A DNA stretch of 64,000 nt from Cepaea nemoralis (taxonomy: Eukaryota; Mollusca; Gastropoda; Stylommatophora; Helicidae). The notes below the pieces were generated by a model. The model was not told the DNA's origin and did not search any database. It saw only the letters and a list, made by a program, of their open reading frames with translations. This document shows, in pieces, positions 1-11,456 of this stretch. Positions within the stretch are counted from its first letter, which is position 1. Each line of letters opens with the position of its first letter. A program made the translations under genes and the position numbers. The stretch spans positions 372,501 to 436,500 of the forward strand of contig JACEFZ010025095.1 in the NCBI GenBank assembly GCA_014155875.1. The letters run 5' to 3'.

Positions 1-706
1 AAGAAGAAGAAGAAGAAGAAGAAGAAGAAGAAGAAGAAGAAGAGAAGAAGAAGAAGAAGAAGGAAAAAAAAAAAAAAGAAGAAGAAGAAGAAGAAGAAGA
101 AGAAGAGAAGAAGCAGAAGAAGAAGAAGACAACGAAGAAGAAGAAGACGTAGAAGAAGAAGAAGAAGAAGAAGAAGAAGAAGAAGAAGAAGAAGAAGAAG
201 AAGAAGAAGAAGAAGAAGAAGAAGAAGAAAGAAGAAGAAGAAGAAGAAGAAGAAGAAAGAAGAAGAAGGAAGAAGAAGAAGAATAAGAAGAAGGAAGAAG
301 CAGAAGCAGAAGAGAAGAAGAAGAAGAAGAAGAAGAAGAAGAAGAAGAAGAAGAAGAAGAAGAAGAAGAAGAAGAAGAAGAAGAAGAAGAAGAAGAAGAA
401 GAAGAAGAAGAAGAAGAAGAAGAAGAAGAAGAAGAAGAAGAAGAAGAATAAGAAGAAGGAAGAAGCAGAAGCAGAAGAAGAAGAAGAAGAAGAAGAAGAA
501 GAAGAAGAAGAAGAAGAAGAAGAAGAAGAAGAAGAAGAAGAAGAAGAAGAAGAAGAAGAAGAAGAAGAAGAAGAAGAAGAAGAAGAAGAAGAAGAAGAAG
601 AAGAAGAAGAAGAATGAGAAGTAGAAGAAGAAGAAGAAGAAGAAGAAGAAGAAGAAGAACAAGAACAAGAACAAGAAGAATAAGAACAAGAACAAGAACA
701 AAAATA
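1..706. repeat. (GAA)n microsatellite array
   Basis: Almost pure AAG/GAA triplets for about 700 bases, with interruptions (short A-runs, AAC, ATAAG) towards the end. The plus strand is all purine, so the tract could form triplex (H-) DNA. The array runs off the left edge, so its full length is unknown. Confidence 0.97.
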
Positions 707-965
707 AGATAGTCCCCTTACTCACATCTTATTGTTGATGCATTCTTATAACATACTTTTCGATGGCAAGTAAACAAAGACCTACAACTTTGTTTCGTCG
801 ACAATATAAAGGCTGTCGATAAAGTATGACATGTCGACATGATAAAGATGCTTGAAGATTTATAAATTGACAAATCGACGGGAAAGACTTTAGAATTGTA
901 AAAACAAATATTGGAAACAACAAGCTCTCATAAAGATTGATTATGAATTTTGTGTTTTTCTTCAA

Positions 966-1640
966 TTAAGAATGATGATTACCATTAGTTTCATCCAGTG
1001 GCATGAAGAATGGCTTGCGCGATGAATTGGATTAAACTGAGGAAGAGTTGCACAATTCGTCGACCACACTCTCTCGTCTGAGTCCATCTGAATCCAGTCA
1101 AGACGGCTGGAGACGAATACAGTGCAATGGATGACCACGGCGCTCTATGTGTCTCGCCGTGCTCATCACGATCCACAATGCTTTGTAGGTAAATGCCGTC
1201 TTGCCCGTTAAATCATCAATGATTTCTATGGCGCAATCTGCCGAATCCTGTATTCACATGCTGGGTTGGCTAATCACAATGTGCCGGATATCAAAGTAAA
1301 TGGTCATGGACTAAGTGTTGTGGACAAAGTCACCTATCTTGGCAGCACTGTGTCCCAAGCTGCCACAATTGATGACGAAGTGAATGCACGAATCTCCAAG
1401 GCCAGCCGTGGCCTTTGGCAGACTGTACAAGAATGTGTGGGGCAGAAATGGAATAAGCCTGCAAACAAAGCTGAAAGTCTACAAAGCATTCGGATTATCC
1501 ACACTGCTATATGCTTGTGAAACATGGACTGTTTACCAGCGACACGCTAGGAAATTAAACCACTTCCACACAGTTTGTATTAGGAGGCTATTGAAGATTA
1601 AATGGCACGACAAGATCCCAGACACTGGAACATCTAATGG
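966..1640. mobile_element. LINE family A fragments, rearranged
   Basis: At 966-1005 on the minus strand lies the very 3' end shared by family A copies elsewhere in the window (reverse complement of the ...NGHHHS tail). From about 1245 to 1640 on the plus strand is a reverse-transcriptase C-terminal fragment with the blocks DKVTYLGSTVSQAATIDDEV and LLYACETW, broken by a frameshift near 1500. It closely matches the copy at 13.2-14.2 kb. Both pieces are dead; the head-to-head layout implies inversion or two insertions. The 1010-1240 stretch between them is not recognised. Confidence 0.75.
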
Positions 1641-1749
1641 AAGGTGCCTTGAAGAGATTAGAATAATGATAGAAATGGCAAAGGTAGTCTTTTTCAAAAT
1701 GGTAAACATACTGAACAATAAAAATAGGTCAATTGTAACATGAATTTGA

Positions 1750-1818
1750 CGAGCGTCTGGCCGAGTGGCTAGAATGACAGATTCTCTTTAGGGAGACCCG
1801 GGTTCGAATAATCGATAA
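1750..1818 (+). mobile_element. tRNA-like SINE head (relic)
   Basis: TGGCCGAGTGG near 1758 fits a pol III A box and GGGTTCGAATA near 1801 resembles a B box. The 3' half does not fold back into an acceptor stem, so this is more likely a tRNA-derived SINE head or tRNA pseudogene than a working tRNA. No target duplication was found. Confidence 0.4.
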
Positions 1819-1929
1819 GGTTTAAAGTATATTTTATTTTTCTGTCGGTGGCAAATAGAAAACTCTAACCTGCACAGTTCGCGGCGATTTCACTAGCCAG
1901 GCGGCCTTAATTCCTCAGACTCAAGACAC

Positions 1930-1958
1930 TACCCCACCCCCCCCCCCCCCCCCACCCT
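1930..1958. repeat. poly-C tract
   Basis: A run of about 25 cytosines with two interruptions. The minus strand is a G-run that could form a quadruplex. No gene is seen in the surrounding 1820-2460 stretch. Confidence 0.8.
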
Positions 1959-2469
1959 TGCCATACATCACATTGTACTATATTTGCATTAAAGGACAGT
2001 CACCGTTTTGAGAATGGCAACAAGAAAAAGAGAGTTGAAGTGTGTCAGGATCTTAAACCTGGCTCGTTGGACCTAAACATATGTGAGACAAGTATAAGTA
2101 CAAAATGATTGGACTTGACACACAATGACACTAAGTTCAATGGATTTATTTACAATTCACATGCAATACGATCTAGTTTGGCATGTGATGATCATTACTA
2201 TACATATACAATACATCAGTACACTTACAGACAAAACCCACAGCTTCACAGTCTATCTCACAAGATATACAAGCACTCGACTTTCGGGCACAGAACGACA
2301 CGAAGCCTTTCTCAACCCACACGTCTTGTCATGTCCGAGTTCCCAAGCTGTCTGCCGGTTTCCCCGCACAGCGCTTGCCCTGTGGATAGGCTTCACGAGG
2401 ACTGCGTGCGTCTTGCTTTGTCCTTGCCTGACCGCTGATTATCACGTCAGCCAGCAACCTGCGGGCAGG

Positions 2470-2568
2470 TAACTGGTACTCGCCTGGCGGGCGTAACGAT
2501 GTTACTGCATCCCGGTTGGTAACTATTCGCCTGGCGGGCGTAACGATGTTACTGCATCTCGGTTGGAG
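2470..2568. repeat. tandem duplication of a ~47-bp unit
   Basis: The block TCGCCTGGCGGGCGTAACGA followed by TGTTACTGCATC and CGGTTGG occurs twice in a row with one substitution. The copies are GC-rich compared with their surroundings. Function unknown. Confidence 0.8.
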
Positions 2569-2594
2569 ACATTAGAGATTCTGACAAAGTGCTA

Positions 2595-3000
2595 CACAAA
2601 ACCTATAAATTGGTATGGATGTGAAACGTGGACAATGAGCAGAAAAGCTTAAACACATCTATTTGCAGTGGGAATGTGACTTCTCAGTAAATTGCAAAGA
2701 GACAGAAACAACAATGAGCAAGTTGTACAAATGAAAATCGTAAACTTTTTAGAGAAATTAGACGTACACAATCATGAGATTTTGTGTACGTTATAATCAG
2801 AAATAAGCAGGGGGTCTTGGTGACAGCTAGAAAGATTAGTGGGAAAAGAACACAGGGAAGGCAGGGAGATACATATCTATATAGTTTGGCTAGAGGGCAT
2901 AGTCGAGACAAAAACATAGAGCCGATCCACGACTCTGGTGATCATGTTCAGAGGCGAAACGTGACCTCTCACGCTTATCGGATGACACATGATGATGACT
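2595..3000 (+). mobile_element. LINE family D 3' fragment
   Basis: Decayed C-terminal reverse-transcriptase coding sequence. YGCETWTMSRK is visible near 2610, followed by the family D tail (SGKRTQGRQG... and a DSGDHV block) ending in an ATGATGATG-type 3' tail. The same tail sequence is found at 12.6-12.96 kb and 17.7-18.0 kb. A 3' end of short ATG repeats rather than poly(A) fits RTE-like LINEs. Confidence 0.65.
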
Positions 3001-3246
3001 AGGAGTCTCCGTGGTGAAGTGTTCAAGCCGTTTGACTCGGGCTCCGAAGTTTGTGGGTTCAATTCCGGGCCGTGTCCTTCGATTTACGAGTGAAATTTTT
3101 CGGAGACTCCTGTGGGTCGTCGCTAGAGCTACGGAGTTCGTGCTTTGTGCAACGCTTTCGTGCTTTGTGCAACGCTTTCTGCGCTGTGGGATAAACCCGG
3201 TGCAATGAAGTCGACCCTGTCGACTTTTAAGTGACTTTTTTAGGCT
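3001..3246 (+). mobile_element. tRNA-derived SINE (family 2) with 14-bp TSD
   Basis: The insertion is flanked by perfect duplications ACATGATGATGACT (2987-3000 and 3247-3260). The head has a B box GGTTCAATTCC near 3057 and an A-box-like TGGTGAAGTG near 3013. The body contains an internal direct repeat (TTCGTGCTTTGTGCAACGCT, twice at about 3138-3178). It landed in the 3' tail of the LINE family D copy, so it is younger than that copy. No other copy was noticed in the window. Confidence 0.85.
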
Positions 3247-3285
3247 ACATGATGATGACTGGTACACCTAGCTGTGACTACTTAC

Positions 3286-3491
3286 GCTGTAACTTTCAAC
3301 ATTTTGAAAATGACGACCCCTCCCAACATCGCCAGGTACATGTGTAGTTGCTCATGCATCTGAAATACAGCCTCGAAGTTCAAAAACCGAACTTGTCCAT
3401 ATTTCTGTATTTCCTTCAGTATCTCCACGAATTCATAATATCTCAGGAAGAAACTGATTCCCACAGCGCTTGTTAAGATAATTGTTAATAC
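3286..3491 (-). CDS. Polycystin-family channel, transmembrane exon
   Basis: A single exon, 206 nt. Minus-strand acceptor is ...TCCTCTAG at 3492 and donor is GC|GTAAGT at 3286, starting in phase 0. The 68 codons begin with a hydrophobic helix (VLTIILTSAVGISFFLRYY), then EFVEILKEIQKYGQ, then FLNFEAVFQMHEQLHMYLAM and a second hydrophobic run ending KMLKV. This order matches the PKD channel domain of polycystins. It lies 3' of the exons at 14965-15136, 18076-18196 and 21523-21723 in the same orientation. The exon that should encode the transmembrane helix between this one and 14965-15136 was not found. The pore and C-terminus lie off the left edge. PKD1-like versus PKD2-like is not resolved. Confidence 0.8.
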
Positions 3492-3789
3492 CTAGAGGAT
3501 AAAAACAATAATAGACATGTACTCTGGAAACAAATGTTCTCTAATAGATTTCGGTATTAGAATATAATGTCACGTGCACAATTTGAAGCTAAGAACATTG
3601 AAGTTAAAGAATGTGCATGATCAACCATGCACAGGCGTCCGTGTATAGTACTGAGAAGCATAGTACATTACCTCAAGACACAATTAATACAACTGATATA
3701 CAAATGTGTAAATATTCACGTCCACCGTACGGCAAGCGGAAAACTGATATATGATAGAGCATAAACTATCGTATATGTACCTTTGAGTT

Positions 3790-5063
3790 AGGTAGGGTTA
3801 AGAATTGGGCACGCAGGCCCGTCTAACATTCTGCCATTTTATCACTCTCTTTCATACATTATACCATTCACACATCATTCAAGGCTAACTGAAAACAGCA
3901 ACAATATAAAAGATATGCATTATAAAGGCATGTGGAAAATGAAAAATCAATACTACACGACTCAGTAATAGTAATAACTGGTGTAGCACTTGTTATTAGC
4001 TGTGTGGAATTTACTGGCCTACCAAAAGAGGACTGGCTGTTATACTAGGGTTTTATTATTATTATTTCTATTATTAAGGGTGAAGGTAATCCGTACTGAG
4101 ATAGTGTTCAAATAATTTGCGATTATATGTATACGGATTGGCGATGTCTGTTATTTCATGTGGAAGATTGTTCCACAGCTGAGCTGCAGTGTACGTTAAA
4201 AACTTTTTGTATAAGTCTATCCTAGGCTTTGGAATATATAATATATTTAATCGTTTACTGTGTCTAGCATTATATTCAAACAATGGCCAAAGATAATTTG
4301 GGGCATTCCGATGTAGGATTTTGTGAATTAGTTTGGCCTTATTGAAAAGCAGACGTTTGCGGAGTGGTAGTAACTGAAGGCTTTTACGCTGGCTAGGATT
4401 GCCAGTTGAATGTTTGCTATAAATTAAACTCATGGCCCGTTTCTGGAGCGAGTAAAGTTGCTTGGTGCTTGAATTGGAACAACCGTCCCAGATTGTAGAG
4501 CAGTAGTCAAAATGTGTCTATATGTGAGACGTATAGAATATTTTCCTTGTGTCCTCATAAAGGAAATTTTTAATTTTGGCGAGTTGGTAGACTTTTGTCG
4601 CTGTTTGTTTAGTGAGCGCTTGAACGTGAGGATTAAATGTTAGGTTTCTATCAATGATGAGGCCTAATGTTTTGTGCTCAATTACACTTTCTACTGGCAT
4701 GTTATCTATGTGAAGTTGAAACAATCTGTGTGAATTTAGAGTTTGAAGTCTTTGTCTGGTTGTTAATAACATAGATTTTGTTTTAGTGATGTTAATTTGA
4801 ATACGGTTCGCATAGCTCTGCCTAACTACATTATGTAATTCTTGTTGCAAAGACGACTCCAGCAAATTACAGTTTTCATCGTTTGTATACACTATACAGT
4901 CGTCAGCAAATAGATCGCAGGACGACGAAAGATGCAAAGGTAGATCATTAATATATACAGCAAATAATAGAGGGCCAAGAATAGAGCCTTGCGGTACTCC
5001 AGTTTGAAGGTAGTGGTTTGGGACAGAGATTTATTGTATGATATTACGTGCTTTCTATCAGAA
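3790..5063 (-). mobile_element. LINE family B (L2/CR1-like), 5'-truncated
   Basis: Antisense LINE copy. From 5063 downward it encodes the RT core GVPQGSILGPLL, then the catalytic LFADDCIVY, then a C-terminal region interrupted between the readable segments at 4518-4937 and 4074-4433. The 3' UTR (3790-4073) matches those of the copies at 35.5 and 48.3 kb. Nucleotide identity with the plus-strand copy at 33.1-35.8 kb ends near 5063, where family C sequence begins. The FADD box is intact here, although it is damaged in the longer copy. Confidence 0.85.
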
Positions 5064-6017
5064 CCCTTCATCATAAGATCTGAAGTACGACAAGGTTGTG
5101 TCCTGTTCCCTCTCTTGTTCATAACATATGTAGACAACATATGTAAAGAAACCAGCCAAGCAGAGACAGCAAGAATACCGCATGACGAGAAACAGAAGAA
5201 GAACCATCTGCAAATCTAACCATTAGAGAACTCCTGTTTGCGAACGACCAAGCACTAATAGCAAAATCAGAAGCTGAATTACAAGACCACATGAATAGTC
5301 TAAACGAAATGTGTAGAGAACATAACATGAAAATTAGCACAAGCAAAACAGAGGTAATGACTATAACTAAAGAAAAACAAACAACAACAATTCACCTATA
5401 CGAACATCCCTTGAAACAAGTAAAGAGTTTCAAGTACCTAGGAAGTATAATATCATCAAATGGCAGATCAGAAGACGAGATCGAAAATAGGTGCAATAAG
5501 GCAAATCAACTCAATGGACAAATGGCACCAATACTAAAGAACAAACATGTATCAATAACTACTAAGAAAGCACTTTACAACACAATCTTCCTATCAATTC
5601 TATGCTACCAATGCCAAACCTGGACAATGACAGAAAAAGAGAAAAGAAAAATCACAATAGAAATGAGTTTCCTGAGAAGAATATTCAACTGATCAAGAAG
5701 AGATAAGATCAGAGATGAAGAAATCAGGACTAAAGTGGGGGTTAAAGCAGCACTTGATTTTATTAGAAAGCAGTAAGTCAAATGGTTTGGCCATGCAGGT
5801 AGGTTACCAGTCAACAGCATACCATAACAAGCGATGATGTACAGACCAGATGATGGAAACAGAGGAAGAGGCCTACCATGTAAACGTTGGATGGAGGGAA
5901 TAGCAGAATCCATGGGAATATCGATATATAAAGCTCATAATCGGGATCTCTCACGATGTTTATACTTCACCTCGACACCGCAAGGTACAAGAGGAACATG
6001 ATGAGATGAGATGAGAA
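5064..6017 (+). mobile_element. LINE family C (RTE-like) 3' portion
   Basis: RT segment with VRQGCVLFPLLF, then IRELLFANDQALIAK (FAND in place of FADD, a likely inactivating change), FKYLGSIISSNG and the C-terminal block WFGHAGRLP...RGRG. At least three in-frame stops break the C-terminus. It ends in TGATGAGATGAGATGAG, a short-repeat 3' tail typical of RTE-type LINEs. Copies of the same 3' end occur on the minus strand at 7732-7912 and 62830-63300. Confidence 0.8.
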
Positions 6018-6461
6018 TATAAATGTTATAGGCGAGTTCTAAGAATATCTTGGGTAAAGAAAAGAACATATGCATCCATACATCAAGAGCTGAATATTGA
6101 AGAAGGTTGGCTAATTAAGACGATAAAACAAAGACAATTTAAATATTTTGGTCACTTGAAACGTTACCAAAGTTTGGAGAGAACAATAATGGAGGGGTAT
6201 ATGCCTGGGAAGAGAAGAAGAGGAAGGCCAAAGAGAAGATGGGTGCAGGATGTGGCGGATGATCTCCAGATGGGTGTCGGATGCGGGACATCTTGCTTAT
6301 GATTGAGAGGTTTTCCTGAAGGTTGTTAATGGAGTTAGGAAAATAATGTTAATGGTGCAAAGGAAATTCTACTGAATGAATGAATAAATGAATGAATGAA
6401 TGAATGAATGAATGAATGAATGAATGAATGAATGAATGAATGAATGAATGAATAAATGAAT
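6018..6461 (+). mobile_element. LINE family E C-terminus with (GAAT)n tail
   Basis: The plus strand encodes a LINE C-terminal block (KQRQFKYFGHLKRYQ..., then GKRRRGRPKRRWVQDVADD) and runs into a GAAT tetranucleotide array at 6374-6461. The tail position suggests the array arose from the LINE 3' repeat. Heavily truncated at its 5' end. Confidence 0.65.
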
Positions 6462-7030
6462 GTGTCAAAGACTGGAACGTAACCCCTCCACCGGGAAGAG
6501 CAGTCAACCTCGAGGAGACCAAGAGGTGATACGGTGCCCCGAGGTAAGGGCAGGGAGAGATGGTGGAATGGGAGATGGTTAACTGGTTCTCTCATGAGAC
6601 ACGGAGGCGTGGACCAGATGGTTAGCACTCTGGTCACGACAGCATCCCGCCTACATGATAGCCACGAACGCCACTCAACAAGAGAAAGCTAATGGAAGCG
6701 TGGCAAGTGCCACGACACGCAAAAGGCAAAGGACGCTTCAAGGTGCATCCGCGTGGTGTGTAACCACGCGAGGAGAAAACAGTCAGACTGGGGACGGGAC
6801 TTGTAGTGTTCACATCGTAGAATAGTTGATAGGAGTTTTGTGTAACCAAATAGATAGAGAATTAGCATAGGCTTTAAGAAACTAGCGATAGGCAATTCTG
6901 TGGCTTTGTGTGTGGGTTTAATAGCGACTGTCATATACTTGTATATACTTGTAACGAGCCAACGGCAATAAAATGTACCATTTATTTTCCTCGCACACGA
7001 CTTGCAAGTCTCTTGTATGGTGTGAGAGAA
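6462..7030. other. Unassigned spacer between two (GAAT)n arrays
   Basis: No coding region or known element recognised. An AATAAA at about 6968 followed by the second array suggests the 3' end of another retroelement, but no coding support is visible. Confidence 0.3.
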
Positions 7031-7118
7031 GAATGAATGAATAAATGAATGAATGAATAAATGAATGAATGAATGAATGAATGAATGAATGAATGAATGA
7101 ATGAATGAATGAATGAAT
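7031..7118. repeat. (GAAT)n microsatellite
   Basis: About 20 GAAT/AAAT tetranucleotides, the same motif as at 6374-6461 and in the same orientation. Confidence 0.95.
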
Positions 7119-7731
7119 ACCGTGTCTGGTATATACAGTGTCTATTATATATAGCACAAAAACAATTATTCCTTGGGAATGTCGACACGCTCAAGTTTAC
7201 TGTTGCTTCTTTGAATGTACTTTGCTTGACGTCTAACCAGTGTAAGAATAAAATGAAGTAACATGATCAATTCTGTTAGAACAGAACACAGTCACATTTC
7301 AACAGGCAGACCCGAGAACAGATTGTTGTGTGTGTTGCTTTCTCTCGCTTTGAACTCACACGTAGTCCATATACATGTTACTACTTATAGTACACTATAC
7401 TGATTGTTGCGTATGGTTTAGCTCTCCCTATCACCAGTGTCCCTTGCCATCAGGCGAACCCACTCCGACTTCTGAGCTACTTATAATTTACGCCCCAAAG
7501 TCAAGGACGAAAAGTCTACATTAGCACACCGGAAGTTTAAAATAAAGCGCCGATAAAACATTAATAATAGCCAAAGTATCCATTGTAAGCCTTGCATTGC
7601 AAGAATATTAGTTGTGTCAGATTATCAAACAACCGTATTTGTATTTGTATGATAGTTGCTTTATACATTTGTAATTCAACATGGTTAATGCCAATCGAAA
7701 GTTGGAAATGTATAACGCAACCAGGGTCCAC

Positions 7732-7912
7732 CCTCATCTCATCAAGTTCCTCTTATACCTTGCGGTGTCGAGGTGAATCATAAACAGTGGCAGAGTGCCC
7801 GTTTATGGGTTTCATGTATCGAGATTCCCATGGACTCTGTAATTCCCTCTGTCCATTGTTTACGTGACCAGCCTCTCCTCTGCTTCCGTCTAGTCTGTAC
7901 ATCATTGCTTTA
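7732..7912 (-). mobile_element. LINE family C 3'-end fragment
   Basis: The reverse complement matches the 3' end of the family C copies at 5.9 kb and 62.9 kb (tract reading YFTSTPQ...). Only about 180 bp remain. No gene is recognised in the AT-rich 7913-8635 stretch. Confidence 0.7.
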
Positions 7913-8635
7913 AAGTGTATGTATAAATACATAGATTGTATGTTTTCTAAGAAGTGCACATGTATCAAAACGGGGTAAGCTATCGATGGATGGTGATGGT
8001 TACACAGCTGTCAGTGGACTATGTTCAACATTGCCATATAGTTCTATATCCTGTTCTATACTTTAGCTATCAGACACTTCTTGTTAACTATCACTAGTAG
8101 AGAGCATTATCAATACGAATATTATATTTATATTTCTGGTTTATTTTCTTTAGAAGTCCTTACGGATTATTAATCTGCGCAAAACTACGATTTCGAGATC
8201 TGCCATATTTTAGGCAATGATGATAATCTTACAAATATTCTTAGTCGACTCTAGATCTTCTACACAGTAGCTCTTTTCTAATTATTTCTCTACGTTCATT
8301 TATGTAGTATTTAAGCCGATTGATTTGTGTTGCAGATACACCCGATTAGATGGCAAGGTCCACAACAAACAACAATTTATTAATTTTGTCATAGTATTAT
8401 TCGGTTGTATACATATGTTGTTATTTTCCGTTCATTGGCAGAGACATGATATGACATGATATGCGGCATGATGAAGCTGTTATTCTTCCGCATACTTCAG
8501 ATACTAAGATGGTGCGATTTTGTGCTTTATGGTCGACGAACTTTCGGAAGCACGATACTTATTCGGGAGGATTGCTTTCGTATATTGTTTTCAGGACAAT
8601 GTTATTTCAGATTTGATTTGGATAATTATGTTGTT

Positions 8636-8721
8636 TGATTTCTGCAGTATGTACCTGACGAGATGCAGCGAAATATGCCAGGCAATACATCGTGCAATCT
8701 ATTGTTTGTGTCTTCGTTATT
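8636..8721 (+). repeat. Penelope pseudo-LTR, left, with hammerhead-like core
   Basis: Differs from the right copy (11457-11542) by about two substitutions. It contains CTGACGA at 8655-8661 and GAAA at 8670-8673, separated by 8 nt, the two conserved boxes of a hammerhead ribozyme. A flanking 5-bp stem can form (TGTAC with GTGCA) around an AUC cleavage triplet. Stem II is poor. Hammerhead motifs in Penelope pseudo-LTRs are an established observation; activity of this copy is untested. Confidence 0.65.
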
Positions 8722-11366
8722 AAAATTCACTACGGGAAAACATTGTTTTGAATTTCTGAAACGTCGCCTCCCATTACCAACGGAGAAGCGATTGGATGGA
8801 TTACTCAAGCTAAAGTGTAAGATATCGGTACAGGATTGTCGATTGAGAGTTCTCGAGGAATGCCTAAAGACGGGAATATATCCTCACCGGTATTTCAGAT
8901 CTCTGAGGGCGGTCAGAATATGTCCAACAAGAAAAAACCTGAGACGACTGACAAAAAAAACAGATAGAAGAAGCCCAGTCTAAGCTGACCAACCTCAAGC
9001 GCACACACAGTTCTGCGTATTATGTCACCAAAGAAATGGGTTTGTATGGCCACTTGAAGTTCACTAAATTCTGCACAGAAACAGTGTACAAGATGAAAAT
9101 CGCAGAGAATGCTCGCCTCAATAAATCACTGAGCACTGAAAAGATAACAACGTCAGTACTAGACAACTCAGAGAAGTATGTGAGGAACTTATCGTCGTAC
9201 GTACTCAACAACATTGAAACGGAGGCCCGTGCATACAGTTTTAAATTCTGCATAAAGCCCAAACACATTAACCGTGTTGAGTCGCAAGCACAGTTTGAAA
9301 TGTTGTTTGATCAGGTCTCCAAGTTATCACCTACTTCTGCTGAGTCGGTCGGGTGGCTGAAGGCCAAACTGATAGATTTAGAACACCAGTATCGCACAAC
9401 ACCCTCTAAACAGACATGTCCGCTGACCGACGAACACCTTACTGCCTTAAAAGCGTTAAAGGCCAACAAAACCCTCGTAATATTGAAACCTGACAAAGGG
9501 AGTGGTGCAGTACTGATGGACATGTCAGACTACCAGAGAAAAATGGATGATATATTATCAGATGAATCTAAATTCAGGGTACATCAAAAAGTCAACAAGT
9601 CAGAGGACCTGGATGCAAACATGAGGAAAGAGATCCAGTCACTTGTGAATGCGGGACTCATCAGTGAGGCCACTGCAAAAACGCTCACACCTCGTGGCTC
9701 CCAAACTCCTCAGATGTACGGTCTACCCAAGCTTCACAAGCCCGGCATCCCGCTAAGACCGATCCTGTCCATGGTTAACTCTGCACAACACCGAATGGCG
9801 AGATGGCTAGCTGAAATTTTAAAGCCAGTACGACAGTCCTTCGATCCAAGAACACTTAGAGATACATTCGAACTGGTGGAATTATTGGACACTATGGACA
9901 TACATGCCGGTCTCTCTGGCCGAGGGGTTACACCACTTTCTCCGTAATCCCGTTTATCACGCAGAGTTTCGTAGCGGGCGAGAACTGGGAACGGTTCGAC
10001 CCCCGCTGGTGACTTGCGGGATAACTGAGCCGGCCGCTCAGAAAGCAATGGCAAACTACTGAGCGTAATCTTGCCAAGAGATCAACAGACAGCTGAAAGA
10101 TACTACTGTTGACAGCGATGTCCTGTAAAAGGATATGCGAATTTTTAAAAAATGGACATACGTAATAAACACATGGTATCTATGGATATTGCCTCCTTAT
10201 TCACCAAAAATCCATTAGATGAGACCGTGAATATAATAAGTGAACGCATTAGAGACAAACAACTAAAACTAGGCATACCATCAGCTATCCTAGAGAGGCT
10301 ATTAAAATTATGCACCCGCCAACATTCAATTCAACTTTCTAAAAACGTCATACTGCCAAATTGACGGAGTGGGCATGGGGAGTCCGCTTGGACCTATTCT
10401 AGCAGACATCTTCCATGGCACATTTAGAAGAAAATAGATCTCCAGACATCAATAACTTGGCCTTCTACAGTTACGTGGACGATATACTAATTATCACCAC
10501 AGACAAGCTACAAGCAACGTCGTTCCAGGCCACAATGAACGTGACACATAAAAACATCTCTCTATCTATGGAACACAAACACAACGAAGCGTTGCCGTTT
10601 CTAGATATCCTAATGAGACGTAGTGCAGACGGCACAATTCAAAGATCAGTGTACCGTTAAGAAACATGGACTGGCAATATTTAAATTTTCAGAGCTTCGC
10701 ACCTGTCCAGTACAAACGGGGCCTAGTACGGGCCCTGTTTGACCGTGCTAGGAAGATATGCACCCAGGACACACTGACAGAAGAATTTGAAACTCTGAAG
10801 AATGCCTTAAACCTGAATGGGTACTCCACAGGATTTATAAAGCGCCACTGCCAACAGTCCAAATCTAAACCAGAAGAAACTGCAGTCCCTAAACTCAAGG
10901 TTTTCATCCTGTTAACCGGCTCATCACAGCAGTCGGGCGAACATTCTGTGCTGCAACTCCGGTTATCAGGTACAAAACCACATCGATCCCCAATCCAGCA
11001 GTTAAAGAACCTGTAGCTTTGTACAGCAAATCGAATTGTATTTACCAATTTACATGCAGGTGCGAGGCCATCTACATAGGTAGAATAGAGCGACAACATA
11101 ACAGGGTGTTGAAACACATTCCGAACTAGGTGTACAAGATACTACACACAGAAGATGGTAGCCTAGGCAGGCCGACACACCGGAACAGTCCTGCTTCATC
11201 GGTCGCGAGACACGTGCTCGAGAGTGGTCATGTGGTTGAAAGAGACACTGCCTTCCGTGTGTTGTTCAACACACAGAGTAGTCGGTTGTTAAGGTTTGCT
11301 GAAGCCATAGTGATCAACCTGCGTAAGCCGGCCTTGTGCAAGCAGAAAGACATGTTAGTCAGTTAA
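8663..11366 (+). pseudogene. Penelope-like RT / GIY-YIG endonuclease, broken
   Basis: The N-terminal part is readable at 8663-8980. After a frameshift, 9036-9903 carries LVILKPDKGSGAVLMD and MYGLPKLHKPGIPLRPILS, signature blocks of Penelope reverse transcriptase. After the SINE (9904-10151) the frame resumes with MVSMDIASLFTKNPLDE. After another break the catalytic YVDDI box is at about 10467-10481, followed by the thumb region (10666-10860). The endonuclease segment has CIYQFTCRCEAIYIGR near 11034 and SSVARHVLESGH near 11195. Order and motifs match an endonuclease-positive Penelope element (single protein of roughly 800-900 aa). At least four lesions disrupt it, besides the SINE. Confidence 0.88.
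9904..10151 (+). mobile_element. tRNA-derived SINE (family 1) inside the Penelope RT
   Basis: Perfect 10-bp duplications ATGGACATAC flank it (9894-9903 and 10152-10161). The head has an A-box-like TGGCCGAGGGGTTA and a B box GGTTCGACCCC. A central block (GCCGGCCGCTCAGAAAGCAA and following TGGCAAACTACTGAGCG) is shared by all family 1 copies. It ends with ...TGTCCTGTAAAAGGATATGC and an A-rich tail. Excising it restores continuity of the interrupted RT reading frame, confirming insertion into the Penelope copy. Confidence 0.92.
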
Positions 11367-11456
11367 AAATTACTGTGGTAGACAATCGACATTACTGTGC
11401 GAACATGTGTATATTTCACTTTGAAGAGTTTATCTAGTTAATTCACGTAAGTTGTG

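Noticed and set aside
1750..1818. Functional tRNA gene
   Set aside because: A and B boxes are present but acceptor and anticodon stems do not close; treated as a SINE head. The same holds for 3008-3080 and 16025-16096.
7166..7272. Minus-strand open segment behind a good acceptor (TTCTGTTCTAACAG), hydrophobic then basic, as a missing polycystin exon
   Set aside because: Its phase fits neither the preceding exon end (phase 0) nor the next exon, and the sequence match to a polycystin helix is weak.
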